A stretch of 64,000 nt of DNA from the NCBI GenBank assembly GCA_029213195.1, contig JARGNI010000011.1:62001-126000 (forward strand), read 5' to 3'. The position numbers were made by a program, and so were the translations under genes. Shown here piece by piece: positions 26,117 to 34,907 of the stretch (positions within the stretch are counted from its first letter, which is position 1; each line of letters starts with the position of its first letter). This DNA comes from Verrucomicrobiales bacterium (GTDB lineage Bacteria > Verrucomicrobiota > Verrucomicrobiia > Verrucomicrobiales > DEV007). The notes under the pieces are model-generated. The model ran no database searches. It saw only the letters and a program-made list of their open reading frames with translations, and was not told the origin of the DNA.

Positions 26117-28990
26117 TCACTCCGCAAGCTTGGCCATATCTCTTGCAAGTCCTTCCAAGCTCTTGGGCCATTCTTCGAGAGTCACACTCCTGCCCCCGGG
26201 GATCGTGGGTTCCGTGATTCCTTCGACGAGGGATTCCGTCGGCTGGGCATACAGAAACGGAACCGTTTCCTGGCCGTAGGTCGATGACAGGCTCTTGGCG
26301 TAGACCTCCAACTCCGCCGCATAGAGAGCGGGATCTTCTCCCAGGTTGTAATCGGCGGGCACCCAGATCACTCCCGCTACTCCCATGGGGGTCAAGGGAC
26401 TCACGCACCAGTTGTAGGTATAGGTGGGAATCGTGTCCGAAGGCACTTCTCCCCTTCCCGCCTCCGGAAACGCAGGTACCTGGAGAGGAAAGCTCGAAGG
26501 ATCCATTCCCTTCGCCCCACCATCCGAAATGGTTTTGACAAAATCCCGAACCTCCCCCATGTGAGCAGCGACAGCCGCTCTCGCGACTTCGGTGTGAGGA
26601 AACTGTAGAAACAGCTCCCGGAGTCGAGCCTCAAACTCAGGATTCTCGACATCCTTGACCCCGTGGTAGGACGTCCAGGAAAGAGGAGAAGAGAGCTGCC
26701 GACTATTTCCCCCCCGGCCGGACGACATTGTGATGAATCCCTGGGGAATCCCTTCCCGCCCCAATGCCTTGGCAAAGTGATAGGTAAACATCGTCACTCC
26801 GTTCTCCTCTTTCGAGAAATCAGCATCCATCCAATGGGACCGATATTTCCCACCTCCGGTTTCGAACTTCCTTTTCCTCGGCGTTGCGAAAGTGCTGGCC
26901 TTGGTATTCCGCTTGAACTCGCGCACGAGAGGCAAGGCGGGAGGCACCTGGGCTGCTTCATCCCGCTTGTTGTAGGCCCATTCCGAACTCAACTGAGTCG
27001 AACCAGTCAGATACCAGACATCGCCGATGAGAATGTCCTGAACAACACGGCTGAATCCATGGCTCGCGTCCACCCTCAAGGTGATCGGCTGGGTCGAAGC
27101 CTTTCGGGCCGGGAACGTGACCGACCACTGTTGCAACGCATTGGCCACGACTTTCTTCGTTTCCTCCCCGAGCGAGATACTGATCTCTGATCCTTCATTC
27201 GCGTGACCCCACACGCGGATGGGCTGCCCTCTTTGCAGAATCACCCCATCCCGATAGTATTCCGCCACCTGGAGAATGGGGTAGTCCGGATCGGTGTACT
27301 GCGCATACCTGGCTTTCAAAGCCGCCACTTTCTCAAGATCATCCTCTTCGAAGATCAGCTCCCCATCGACCGCAGCAAAGGGCGTCGCAGGCAGACCTGC
27401 CTTGTTGTAGAGGTTCGAATTCTCGGGAACAGCATTGTAGGCATACTGAACTCCGATCGGATCTGGGACATTCTCGGAGGTCACCACGACGGCATCCTCA
27501 ACAATCCTGGAGTTTGCCGGATGCCACTTCCGATCGGCTCCGCAGAGTCGGAAATGATTGAGGGTTTCGCCTGGGGTAGGTCGAGCCGGTTCGACAAACT
27601 TTCCCGGCTCCTTGTAGTCTTTCGCCATCCCTTTGCTCCCGACCATAAGTCCTCCGAACAGGCTCTCCTTTTCAAACGATACGATGACCTCACTGCCTTT
27701 GACCTCATACCCGCGATAGATCGGACCGGTGTGGGCGATCTCCTTGCCATAGTCCTTTGCCAGCGCCCAGCGCGCCATTCGCATTCCGGGATGGAGCTTA
27801 TTGAAATAGTGAATGCCACCGGGTCTCGCCGAGTTCAGGTCGGATTGGACCACCATCCCAACATGTTCCCGATTCTCGGTAAAAAACAGATGCTGCGCCT
27901 GGCGGATATCGGCGAACCCTACATTGTCGGGATCTGGCGCTCCGTAGGCCTGCATCTGGGTAAAATAGAAAGGCATCTCAGGCATCTCCCACGCATCACG
28001 CCAACCGTTGACCAGGGCTTCCATTCTTGCCGCGTAGATTCTACCATCGCCCGAGTTGCTTGTGCCCTGACACCAGATCGCTCCTCGAATCGCATAGGGA
28101 ATCACTGGCGCAATCTTCCCATTGAAGAACTGAGAAGGGCCACGCCACATTCCCGCAATCCCCGGGAGCGAGGGACGAGAGGGAATCCGTCCTCCTGCAA
28201 GCGCCATCTCTCCCGCTTCGTTCTGCCAGTTTTTCAGGTCTTCGTAGTACTCGAGATAGGCGTTTCGCCCCTGCTCGGTTAAGGGATCTGCATGGTGAAT
28301 CAGGTCGGCATCGCCTTCGAGTTTCGGATGGGATTCGATTGCTTCCCGTTGCGTGAAAGCTTCGATCCTCGTGTTGCTGTGGGCGCTCAGAAGAATCCCG
28401 ATCGGAATCTTCAACTCCCGGTAGAGATCGTAGGCGAAGGAAAGGGAGAGCGCCGAAAACCCGCTCGCACGGGAAGATCGTTTCCATCCTTCGTCAGAGG
28501 TTGCTCTCTTTTGGGGATACAACGCGGAGACGGTGTTGATGTTGATTTCACGAATGGGGATCTCCACCTCGGATTTCGCGATCTCGCTCGCAATGTCCCT
28601 GCACATGCTCTGCCCAGCGGTCCACACCATGTTCGACTGTCCGGAGGAGAACCAGACTTCCCCGACAAGCACTCCCGAAAGCTGGATTAATTCTCCGTGA
28701 CTGTTCTTCGCCAGGAGCTCCCGTTCTTCCCACGAAGCCGCGAGCGGATTGAGTTTCACCATCCAGTCTCCGTGAGAGTCCGCGACCGCCACCTTGCGTT
28801 GCCCTGCAAACTCCACCGTCACCTCGCTCCCCGGTTGGTCGAAACCCCAGACCGGAACCGCCTTTCCTCGTTGCAGGACCATGTCATCCGTAAAAGGGAC
28901 GGCCAGTTCCAAGTGTGTCTCAGCAGTGAGAGAAAGGGCCCCCAGCGAAATCACTGCGCAGAGGAGGAAACCATGAAAATTTGGATTCAT
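26117..28990 (-). CDS. Sialate O-acetylesterase-like protein with duplicated domain
   Basis: A 957-residue exported SGNH-type esterase. The signal peptide ends near residue 23. The first unit has a beta-sandwich (DDMVLQRGKAVPVWG) and the SASA catalytic block GEVWFSSGQSNM with the nucleophile serine at 119. From about residue 575 the pattern begins again (RDGVILQRGQPIRVWGHANE), but the equivalent block reads IGDVWYLTGSTQL, in which the GQSNM motif is lost. The second unit therefore looks non-catalytic. The family removes O-acetyl groups from sugars; here the substrate is probably the acetylated, sulfated glycan handled by the neighbouring sulfatases. ATG at 28990 gives the signal peptide; the frame extends 19 codons further upstream. 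Confidence 0.85.
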   Translation of the reverse strand: MNPNFHGFLLCAVISLGALSLTAETHLELAVPFTDDMVLQRGKAVPVWGFDQPGSEVTVEFAGQRKVAVADSHGDWMVKLNPLAASWEERELLAKNSHGELIQLSGVLVGEVWFSSGQSNMVWTAGQSMCRDIASEIAKSEVEIPIREININTVSALYPQKRATSDEGWKRSSRASGFSALSLSFAYDLYRELKIPIGILLSAHSNTRIEAFTQREAIESHPKLEGDADLIHHADPLTEQGRNAYLEYYEDLKNWQNEAGEMALAGGRIPSRPSLPGIAGMWRGPSQFFNGKIAPVIPYAIRGAIWCQGTSNSGDGRIYAARMEALVNGWRDAWEMPEMPFYFTQMQAYGAPDPDNVGFADIRQAQHLFFTENREHVGMVVQSDLNSARPGGIHYFNKLHPGMRMARWALAKDYGKEIAHTGPIYRGYEVKGSEVIVSFEKESLFGGLMVGSKGMAKDYKEPGKFVEPARPTPGETLNHFRLCGADRKWHPANSRIVEDAVVVTSENVPDPIGVQYAYNAVPENSNLYNKAGLPATPFAAVDGELIFEEDDLEKVAALKARYAQYTDPDYPILQVAEYYRDGVILQRGQPIRVWGHANEGSEISISLGEETKKVVANALQQWSVTFPARKASTQPITLRVDASHGFSRVVQDILIGDVWYLTGSTQLSSEWAYNKRDEAAQVPPALPLVREFKRNTKASTFATPRKRKFETGGGKYRSHWMDADFSKEENGVTMFTYHFAKALGREGIPQGFITMSSGRGGNSRQLSSPLSWTSYHGVKDVENPEFEARLRELFLQFPHTEVARAAVAAHMGEVRDFVKTISDGGAKGMDPSSFPLQVPAFPEAGRGEVPSDTIPTYTYNWCVSPLTPMGVAGVIWVPADYNLGEDPALYAAELEVYAKSLSSTYGQETVPFLYAQPTESLVEGITEPTIPGGRSVTLEEWPKSLEGLARDMAKLAE

Positions 28991-29034
28991 TTTTCTGGAG
29001 AGATGCGAGACGTTCTGTTCCAGGAAGGACGCCC

Positions 29035-30666
29035 CTACTTCCTCCACACAAAAGGAGGGGGACGAAACGCTTTGACCTCGTGATCGTTACTCAATTTCTG
29101 CCCCGGAGTCGACCGCCCTTGATCGATGATCCTCTGGTAGCTCTCGATCATTTGCTCGACTCGCTCCGGCTGATCAGAGGAAAGGTCGGTTGTTTCTCCC
29201 GGGTCGTCCTGCAAGTGGTAGAGCTGAACGAAGGCAGGATGTTCGAGATCCTCGTGATTTGCGGGCTTCTTCCCAAATGCTTTCACGGCATCGTTCCAGG
29301 CATCCTCTGACTTGGGCTCGGTGAAAAACCTGCCTGAGCTACCACTACCCGGTCCGAGAATGAGCTTCCATTCTCCATCCCGAAAGGCATCCGCACGAGT
29401 TCCACGGGTCACGAGAGTGGATCGACTCTCAACCGAGGGATCCCGCAAGACGGCTACGAAACTCACCGAGTCCGGAGCCTGGTCAGGCAGGAGGTCCGCC
29501 TCCGCGATCTCTGCCCAGGTCGCCATGAGATCGTTCAAGCCGATCAGCGAATCGGTCTCACTCCCCGGCTTCACCACCCCCGGCCAGACCGCGGCAAAGG
29601 GTACTCGGAGCCCGCCTTCGTAGGCCGAGAACTTGTATCCTCGAAACGGTCCCGTGGCGTGATGTCCATCCTTCTCCATCTCCTGCATCTGGTTCGCCGT
29701 CGCCTCTCGCTTCCGTCCGGAATAGTGTCCCGGGCCATGGTCAGAGGAAACCATGACGACCGTTTCTTCATCGACGCCTGCTTCGCGTAGGTGGTCTCGA
29801 ATGCGCCCGATACAGGCGTCGGTGTTCATCACGAAATCGCCATAGACCCCGATCCGGCTTTCCCCTTCGAATTCCGGTTCCGGGGAGGTCGGGGTATGGG
29901 GAGCAGTCAGGGCGACAAAGAGGAAAAACGGCTTTTCGCCTGCGGACTGCTCCTGGATATACTTGCCTGCTTCCTTGCAGAAGATGGAAAGGACTTCAGT
30001 ATCCTCAAAGTCTTCCGCAGCAGGACCAACTCGATTGAACGCACTCCACCCCTTCTGCGCGGTGACACGGCCCTGCCACTCTTTCCCACGGATAAAGGCA
30101 TAGGGAAACATGTCCAGCGATCCGGGAAGGAAGAAACACTTCTCGAATCCATAGTCACTGACCCCGATCTCGATCGGCTTTGAGAAATCCGTATTCTCCG
30201 GTCCCTGGATCTGCCCGTCGGTTGTCGCCATGCGTGTACCGAGATGCCACTTCCCGACATACCCGGTTGCGTAGCCTGCCGATCGAAACATATCCCCCAG
30301 GGTGTGCTGGCTTGGGGGAAACCTCAGGCCGGTGAACCCCCAGGGCCCGCCTTTCTCTGCTGCACCGAAACGAAACGCGTAGCGACCCGTCATGATCGAA
30401 GTCCGACTCGGCACGCAGACGGAGTCGGTCACGTGCGCATCGGTGAACTTCATCCCATCGGCACAGAGCTGATCGAAATGAGGAGTATCGATGTTGTTCT
30501 TCTCTCCTCCGAATGCCTTGATGTCACCGTAGCCGAGATCATCAGCGAGGATGAATACAATGTTAGGGCGAGATTCAGCCTGAACCGTGGACGAGGCGAA
30601 GCACGCGCAAAGCAGAACAGCCAGGGTTACAACTTTTTTGAATGGATGCCGAATTCTGTCTTTCAT
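29035..30666 (-). CDS. Type I sulfatase
   Basis: A 543-residue exported sulfatase, signal peptide ending near STVQAE. Metal-binding ADDLGYGD, formylglycine motif CVPSR at 84-88 followed by TSIMTGRYAFRFG, then YVGKWHLG and SSDHGPGHYSGR. A relatively long insertion (about 160-230) containing ENTDFSKPIEIGVSDYGF shapes the substrate pocket. ATG at 30666 is preferred over the GTG at 30675. It lies 44 bp upstream of the duplicated esterase gene and is probably co-transcribed with it. Confidence 0.94.
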   Translation of the reverse strand: MKDRIRHPFKKVVTLAVLLCACFASSTVQAESRPNIVFILADDLGYGDIKAFGGEKNNIDTPHFDQLCADGMKFTDAHVTDSVCVPSRTSIMTGRYAFRFGAAEKGGPWGFTGLRFPPSQHTLGDMFRSAGYATGYVGKWHLGTRMATTDGQIQGPENTDFSKPIEIGVSDYGFEKCFFLPGSLDMFPYAFIRGKEWQGRVTAQKGWSAFNRVGPAAEDFEDTEVLSIFCKEAGKYIQEQSAGEKPFFLFVALTAPHTPTSPEPEFEGESRIGVYGDFVMNTDACIGRIRDHLREAGVDEETVVMVSSDHGPGHYSGRKREATANQMQEMEKDGHHATGPFRGYKFSAYEGGLRVPFAAVWPGVVKPGSETDSLIGLNDLMATWAEIAEADLLPDQAPDSVSFVAVLRDPSVESRSTLVTRGTRADAFRDGEWKLILGPGSGSSGRFFTEPKSEDAWNDAVKAFGKKPANHEDLEHPAFVQLYHLQDDPGETTDLSSDQPERVEQMIESYQRIIDQGRSTPGQKLSNDHEVKAFRPPPFVWRK

Positions 30667-30744
30667 CTCCCTCACTCCGAAATCTCTCAGCGCTCTTCCT
30701 TGCCTCGCACTCCGAACCTCGATACTCGAAACCGAATTCTGCGG

Positions 30745-32130
30745 CTACACCTGGGGAGCCCAACCGTCTCGATACTCACGCTTCACCAGTTTCGAAGCCT
30801 CCTCATTGTCGATCGACTTCATGTTCGGCCCGTCCCATCGGATCGGACGTCCTTCCCCGATATTCTGAGCGATACAACCCAGCAGGATGACTTCGGTCAG
30901 GTAGCCTGCGATTTCGAAATTCGAATAGGCAGGCGCCCCTCCTTTCATCATATCGAACCACTCTCGGACATGTCCGGGTGAACGCGGGATGCTTTGCTCG
31001 ATCGTCTTGGCCATTTCGTGCTTGTCGCCACCCACGTATTTCTCATCGTCGTGACGCTTGATGGAGAAAGAACTCCCATAGTCATTCCCGGAATACATTT
31101 CTCCTTCGTCACCAATGATGAGAGCGCCACTGGTGGGGAACTTGCCCTGGGCGGCAATGACATTGCGGATGAGATCGGGATAGGGTCGGATCGGAAAGAA
31201 GTTCTCGTCCGGCTTGCCCTCGTACCAGTAGAACTTGAGAGGAGGCCATCCCTCCCGGGCCGGAAAATCAAACCGCACTCGGGAACTCTTCGGATAGGTT
31301 TCGGAAAACTCGCGGGAAGAAAACTCACATTCGATCCGCTCGGGATAGCCCAGCTTGAGCGCCCGAAAGGGCATATTCACCGTGTGGCAGGCCATGTCGC
31401 CAAGAGCACCGGTGCCGAAGTCTTTCCACCCGCGCCATTTGAAAGTGTGATAGATCCCTTTCTTGAACGGTCTCGGCTGCGCACATCCGAGCCAGAGATC
31501 CCAGTCCAGGTTTTCCGGCACGGGATCCTCGCCTTCAGGCCTTTCGAATCCCTGGGGCCAGATTGGACGGTTGCTCCACACATGGAGTTCCTGCGGTTTC
31601 CCGATGACTCCCCCGTGAACCAGTTCCACGCCGCGACGAAGACCATCGGACGCACTTCCCTGGTTCCCCATCTGGGTGGCCAGCTTGTTCTCCCGCGCGA
31701 GATCACGCATCGTGCGGGCTTCCCATACCGTCTGCGTCAGTGGTTTCTGAACATAGGCGTGCTTGCCCAGCTGCATTGCGAGAATCCCCGCGCATCCATG
31801 CATGTGATCGGGCGTCGAGACGGTCACGGCATCGATGTCATTCTCCATCTTGTCGAACATCTCGCGAAAATCCTGGAACTTGGCTGCCTTGGGAAAGTTC
31901 TTGTGCATGCGGTCGAGCGTGTTCGTATCGACGTCGCAGAGCGCCACGATCTCTCCCCCCTCTTTGGCCGCGTTCTTGGTATCGCTGTCACCTTTTCCCC
32001 CCACGCCGATGCAGGCGACGCGGATTTTGGAATTCAGGTTCTGGCCGCTGACGATCGCGGGAGCCGCAAAAACGGAACTCGCTGCGATCCCGGAATTTTT
32101 GAGGAACTTTCGACGGGTGGATGGTTTCAT
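30745..32130 (-). CDS. Gfo/Idh/MocA family oxidoreductase with Tat signal
   Basis: A 461-residue protein. The N-terminus has a twin-arginine type signal (TRRKFLKNSGIAASS), so it should be exported folded with its cofactor. The nucleotide-binding fold follows at about 35-160 (IRVACIGVGGKGDSD, VTVSTPDHMH, and the QKPLTQT lysine-proline site). The C-terminal half is the Gfo/Idh/MocA substrate domain (GDMACHTVNMPFRALKLG). The family oxidises or reduces sugars and inositols using tightly bound NAD(P); the exported subset is common in PVC genomes. Placed in the middle of the sulfatase/esterase cluster, it may act on a released or terminal sugar. Confidence 0.92.
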   Translation of the reverse strand: MKPSTRRKFLKNSGIAASSVFAAPAIVSGQNLNSKIRVACIGVGGKGDSDTKNAAKEGGEIVALCDVDTNTLDRMHKNFPKAAKFQDFREMFDKMENDIDAVTVSTPDHMHGCAGILAMQLGKHAYVQKPLTQTVWEARTMRDLARENKLATQMGNQGSASDGLRRGVELVHGGVIGKPQELHVWSNRPIWPQGFERPEGEDPVPENLDWDLWLGCAQPRPFKKGIYHTFKWRGWKDFGTGALGDMACHTVNMPFRALKLGYPERIECEFSSREFSETYPKSSRVRFDFPAREGWPPLKFYWYEGKPDENFFPIRPYPDLIRNVIAAQGKFPTSGALIIGDEGEMYSGNDYGSSFSIKRHDDEKYVGGDKHEMAKTIEQSIPRSPGHVREWFDMMKGGAPAYSNFEIAGYLTEVILLGCIAQNIGEGRPIRWDGPNMKSIDNEEASKLVKREYRDGWAPQV

Positions 32131-32265
32131 GGGAGTATGATTCGATGAGTTTCAGGTAAGAATTTTTCAGGTCTAAGTCGAGGTATGGGAATCGATGGAG
32201 CCTGCGCCTTGCAAAGACAATGGTGGTTCTCCGGACGCTCTGGGGAACGCGACCGGCCGCGATCC

Positions 32266-33321
32266 TTATTTGGACATCAGCTCCACCATGGCTCGGCCCA
32301 TGGCCTCTCCAACGTTCATGTAGGTTTCGGCATTTCCACTGTAGTGCCCACCGGAGCTTCCGCCCTTCGAAAGCGGGTGCGTATAGACCGCTGCCACGTT
32401 GCCTTTGAACTCCGGGTATTCTCCGGACTCGCCATCGACGGCGAGCATGGCCTCGAGAATCTTCCCTCCCCCATCAGTCGCTCCTTTCTTCGTCTGGCCC
32501 AGGGAAGCGGTCACGAATTTCGCGTTCGGCGCGTTGAACTCCTTCCGCAGCGCCTTGATCAAATGGAACAGGTTGTGCTCATAGCGACTTGAAAGAGCGG
32601 CACTGCGACTGTCACGGTCTCCCTGCCACCAGAAGAATCCGGCCACTTCATACCCGGTTGCTCCGGGGTAAAATTTGTCGAGATCTTCGAGAACACTCTT
32701 TGCCCGGGCGATGTCACCGTCGTATTGCTTTCCCGCATACCAGCCGATCGGCTTTGGCTCGGTGCCTTTCTCCCACTTGTCGGGCGATTCCTTGTAGCCG
32801 GCGTAGACCCAGGTCTTTCCCTTGGCATCGGTATACTCGAAACCCTCGCTACCCGGAGGAAGCAGGTCCCAGCCAAGCGCGCGATTCCCGATGCAACTTT
32901 TCAGGATCAAGACAGGCGCGTCGGTCGCCTCGCCGACAAAATGACCAATTCCAATCTCGGGACCGATCTTCCCTTTTCCGACTGTCATCCATTCGTTGTT
33001 GAACAGCTTCATCCCCGAGTCCCCGCTTCCCATGACCCGCACGTTTCTCACATCCTTTCGTACGGTCCAATTTCCGGCGTCGTCGACGAGGTAGGGATAG
33101 AGGCCTTTCTCCTTGGTGGCATGCTCCAAAGATCCTTCGCCCCCGGAGATCTTGCCAAAGCCCAGCATGTTGGATTGCCCCAGGAGAATGTAGACCTGCA
33201 CCGGCTTGCTCATATCGGCCGGCTTCCCATCCGGGTCGGGAAGAGTTTCTTCAGCGAAAGCCAGGGAGCAGGAGGCAATCAGCGGGACGAGCACAATACG
33301 AGAGAGAAGTTTCTTTATCAT
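32266..33321 (-). CDS. SASA-type sialate O-acetylesterase family protein
   Basis: A 351-residue exported SGNH-hydrolase-like protein. The signal peptide ends around SLAFAE. The catalytic block is VYILLGQSNMLGFG, matching the GQSNM motif; GFFWWQGDRDS carries the second conserved block of the family, and a late histidine in VYTHPLSKGG may complete the triad. It should remove acyl groups from polysaccharide, outside the cytoplasm. ATG at 33321 was chosen because 21 upstream codons are not signal-like. It is unrelated in length to the larger duplicated esterase downstream, so the cluster holds two distinct esterases. Confidence 0.88.
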   Translation of the reverse strand: MIKKLLSRIVLVPLIASCSLAFAEETLPDPDGKPADMSKPVQVYILLGQSNMLGFGKISGGEGSLEHATKEKGLYPYLVDDAGNWTVRKDVRNVRVMGSGDSGMKLFNNEWMTVGKGKIGPEIGIGHFVGEATDAPVLILKSCIGNRALGWDLLPPGSEGFEYTDAKGKTWVYAGYKESPDKWEKGTEPKPIGWYAGKQYDGDIARAKSVLEDLDKFYPGATGYEVAGFFWWQGDRDSRSAALSSRYEHNLFHLIKALRKEFNAPNAKFVTASLGQTKKGATDGGGKILEAMLAVDGESGEYPEFKGNVAAVYTHPLSKGGSSGGHYSGNAETYMNVGEAMGRAMVELMSK

Positions 33322-33432
33322 TTGTTCAGGATTTGGAGTTCCTCCCATCCGAGTCAAATCGGGCAAGAAGGTCAAGGTTTTCACACCTCATGACAGGCCT
33401 ATCTGCGTCTCTTTTCATCTTGTCACCCATGG

Positions 33433-34773
33433 TCATTGCCCCTTCACCACGGAATCATGATCGGATTGCTGCTGCTCCGTCAGGGTTTTCAGCAATTCCT
33501 CGATGAGTTCCCCTCTCTCGCTGGAAAGATTCTTCCTCTCCGACGGATCATCGAGGATCGCATACAGCTCGGGATCGCGGTCGCGATGCACGATGAGTTT
33601 CCAATCCTCCAGAAACAACGCACTTGAGCGGAAGCGAACACCAGCGATGTAGATCGCGCGCTCGGGGAAATCGCTGCCCGACCGGAGGGCATCAGCAAGA
33701 CTGACCCCATCCCATTTCAGATCCGGATCCTCCTCCATGCCGGCAAGCTGACAGAATGTCGGCATCCAATCGGCGATGAAACAAGGACTGGCACTCGTTC
33801 CGGGTTCCACTTTTCCCGGCCAGTGGATCAGGGTAGGGACGCGGATTCCTCCCTCATAGACGGATCCCTTCTGGTCCCGCAGCGGAGCATTGCTCGCAGT
33901 CACCTTTCCACTCGGCGAATCGTCGACAGGATAGGGCTGCGTATTGTTGGTCGCAGTGCTGCCTCCGTTGTCACTCGTAAAGACAAGAATCGTATTTTCT
34001 GCCAGCCCCCTCCGCTCCAGTTCAGCCCGAATTTTCCCAACCGAGTCATCGAGGTGCATGATACAGGCTGCATAATGACGACCAATTTCGCTGGTGATCG
34101 TGTCAGGAACTTTCTGCAGCCATTCCTCCGGCTCGTTCACGGGAAGGTGCACGGCCGTAAAAGGAAGATAGAGAAAGAAAGGCGCCTCGAGGTCCCGCTC
34201 CGAAATCCAGCGGATCGCTTCCGCAGTCAGTAGATCGGTGACGTGCCCCTCTTCTTCGAGCAGTTCATGGTTCCGATGCCAGGTCGTCGAAAACTCTCCC
34301 TTCTTGTAGCGGTGGGTCCATGCCGTAACTCCTCCTGCCAGGGATCCATAGCTGTGATCGAAACAAAAATGTTGCGGGCCCCACTCAGGTTTCGATCCCA
34401 GGTGCCATTTCCCGATCAGGCAGGTTTCATACCCCCTGGCTTTGAGAGCCCGGGGAAGGGTCACGGTATCAAAAGGCAAAGCCTGGTGATTTGTCGGTGT
34501 CGTAATTCCAAATCGGCTCCAGCAGCGCCCGGTAAGAAGGCCGACCCGAGTAGGACTGCAGACTGGAGCCACGTAGTGACGGGTCAACTCCAGCGATTCA
34601 CGAGCCAGCGAATCGAGATTCGGAGTCGGAGCATTCCCCCCATGAAACCCGACATCATTCCAACCGAGATCGTCGGCAATGATGAAAACGATGTTTGGCT
34701 TTTCATCCGAGGCCATCGCACCCAGGAAGCAGGTAGAAAGAAAAAGCAGGAGAGAAATTCGGATTCGAGCCAT
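33433..34773 (-). CDS. Type I sulfatase (arylsulfatase B/GalNAc-4-sulfatase-like)
   Basis: A 446-residue exported sulfatase. The signal peptide ends near MASDE; metal site ADDLGWNDVGFHG; formylglycine motif CSPTR at 72-76 followed by VGLLTGRCWSRFG; LIGKWHLGS and TSDNGGST follow. The overall sequence resembles arylsulfatase B-type enzymes. ATG at 34773 starts the signal peptide. It is the first gene of the eight-gene minus-strand cluster and is divergent from the DUF1592-type gene, with 134 bp between them. Confidence 0.94.
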   Translation of the reverse strand: MARIRISLLLFLSTCFLGAMASDEKPNIVFIIADDLGWNDVGFHGGNAPTPNLDSLARESLELTRHYVAPVCSPTRVGLLTGRCWSRFGITTPTNHQALPFDTVTLPRALKARGYETCLIGKWHLGSKPEWGPQHFCFDHSYGSLAGGVTAWTHRYKKGEFSTTWHRNHELLEEEGHVTDLLTAEAIRWISERDLEAPFFLYLPFTAVHLPVNEPEEWLQKVPDTITSEIGRHYAACIMHLDDSVGKIRAELERRGLAENTILVFTSDNGGSTATNNTQPYPVDDSPSGKVTASNAPLRDQKGSVYEGGIRVPTLIHWPGKVEPGTSASPCFIADWMPTFCQLAGMEEDPDLKWDGVSLADALRSGSDFPERAIYIAGVRFRSSALFLEDWKLIVHRDRDPELYAILDDPSERKNLSSERGELIEELLKTLTEQQQSDHDSVVKGQ

Positions 34774-34907
34774 AGCAGTATTTCGAGGCAGACCAGAGTA
34801 GCGACCGGGGCGACCTCGGCCCATCAGATTCGAGTGACGCGTTCTCGTCTCATGACATCGTGTCCATCCTTCGATAGGCTTCCCCCTTTCTCGACGCTCT
34901 GCTGTTC

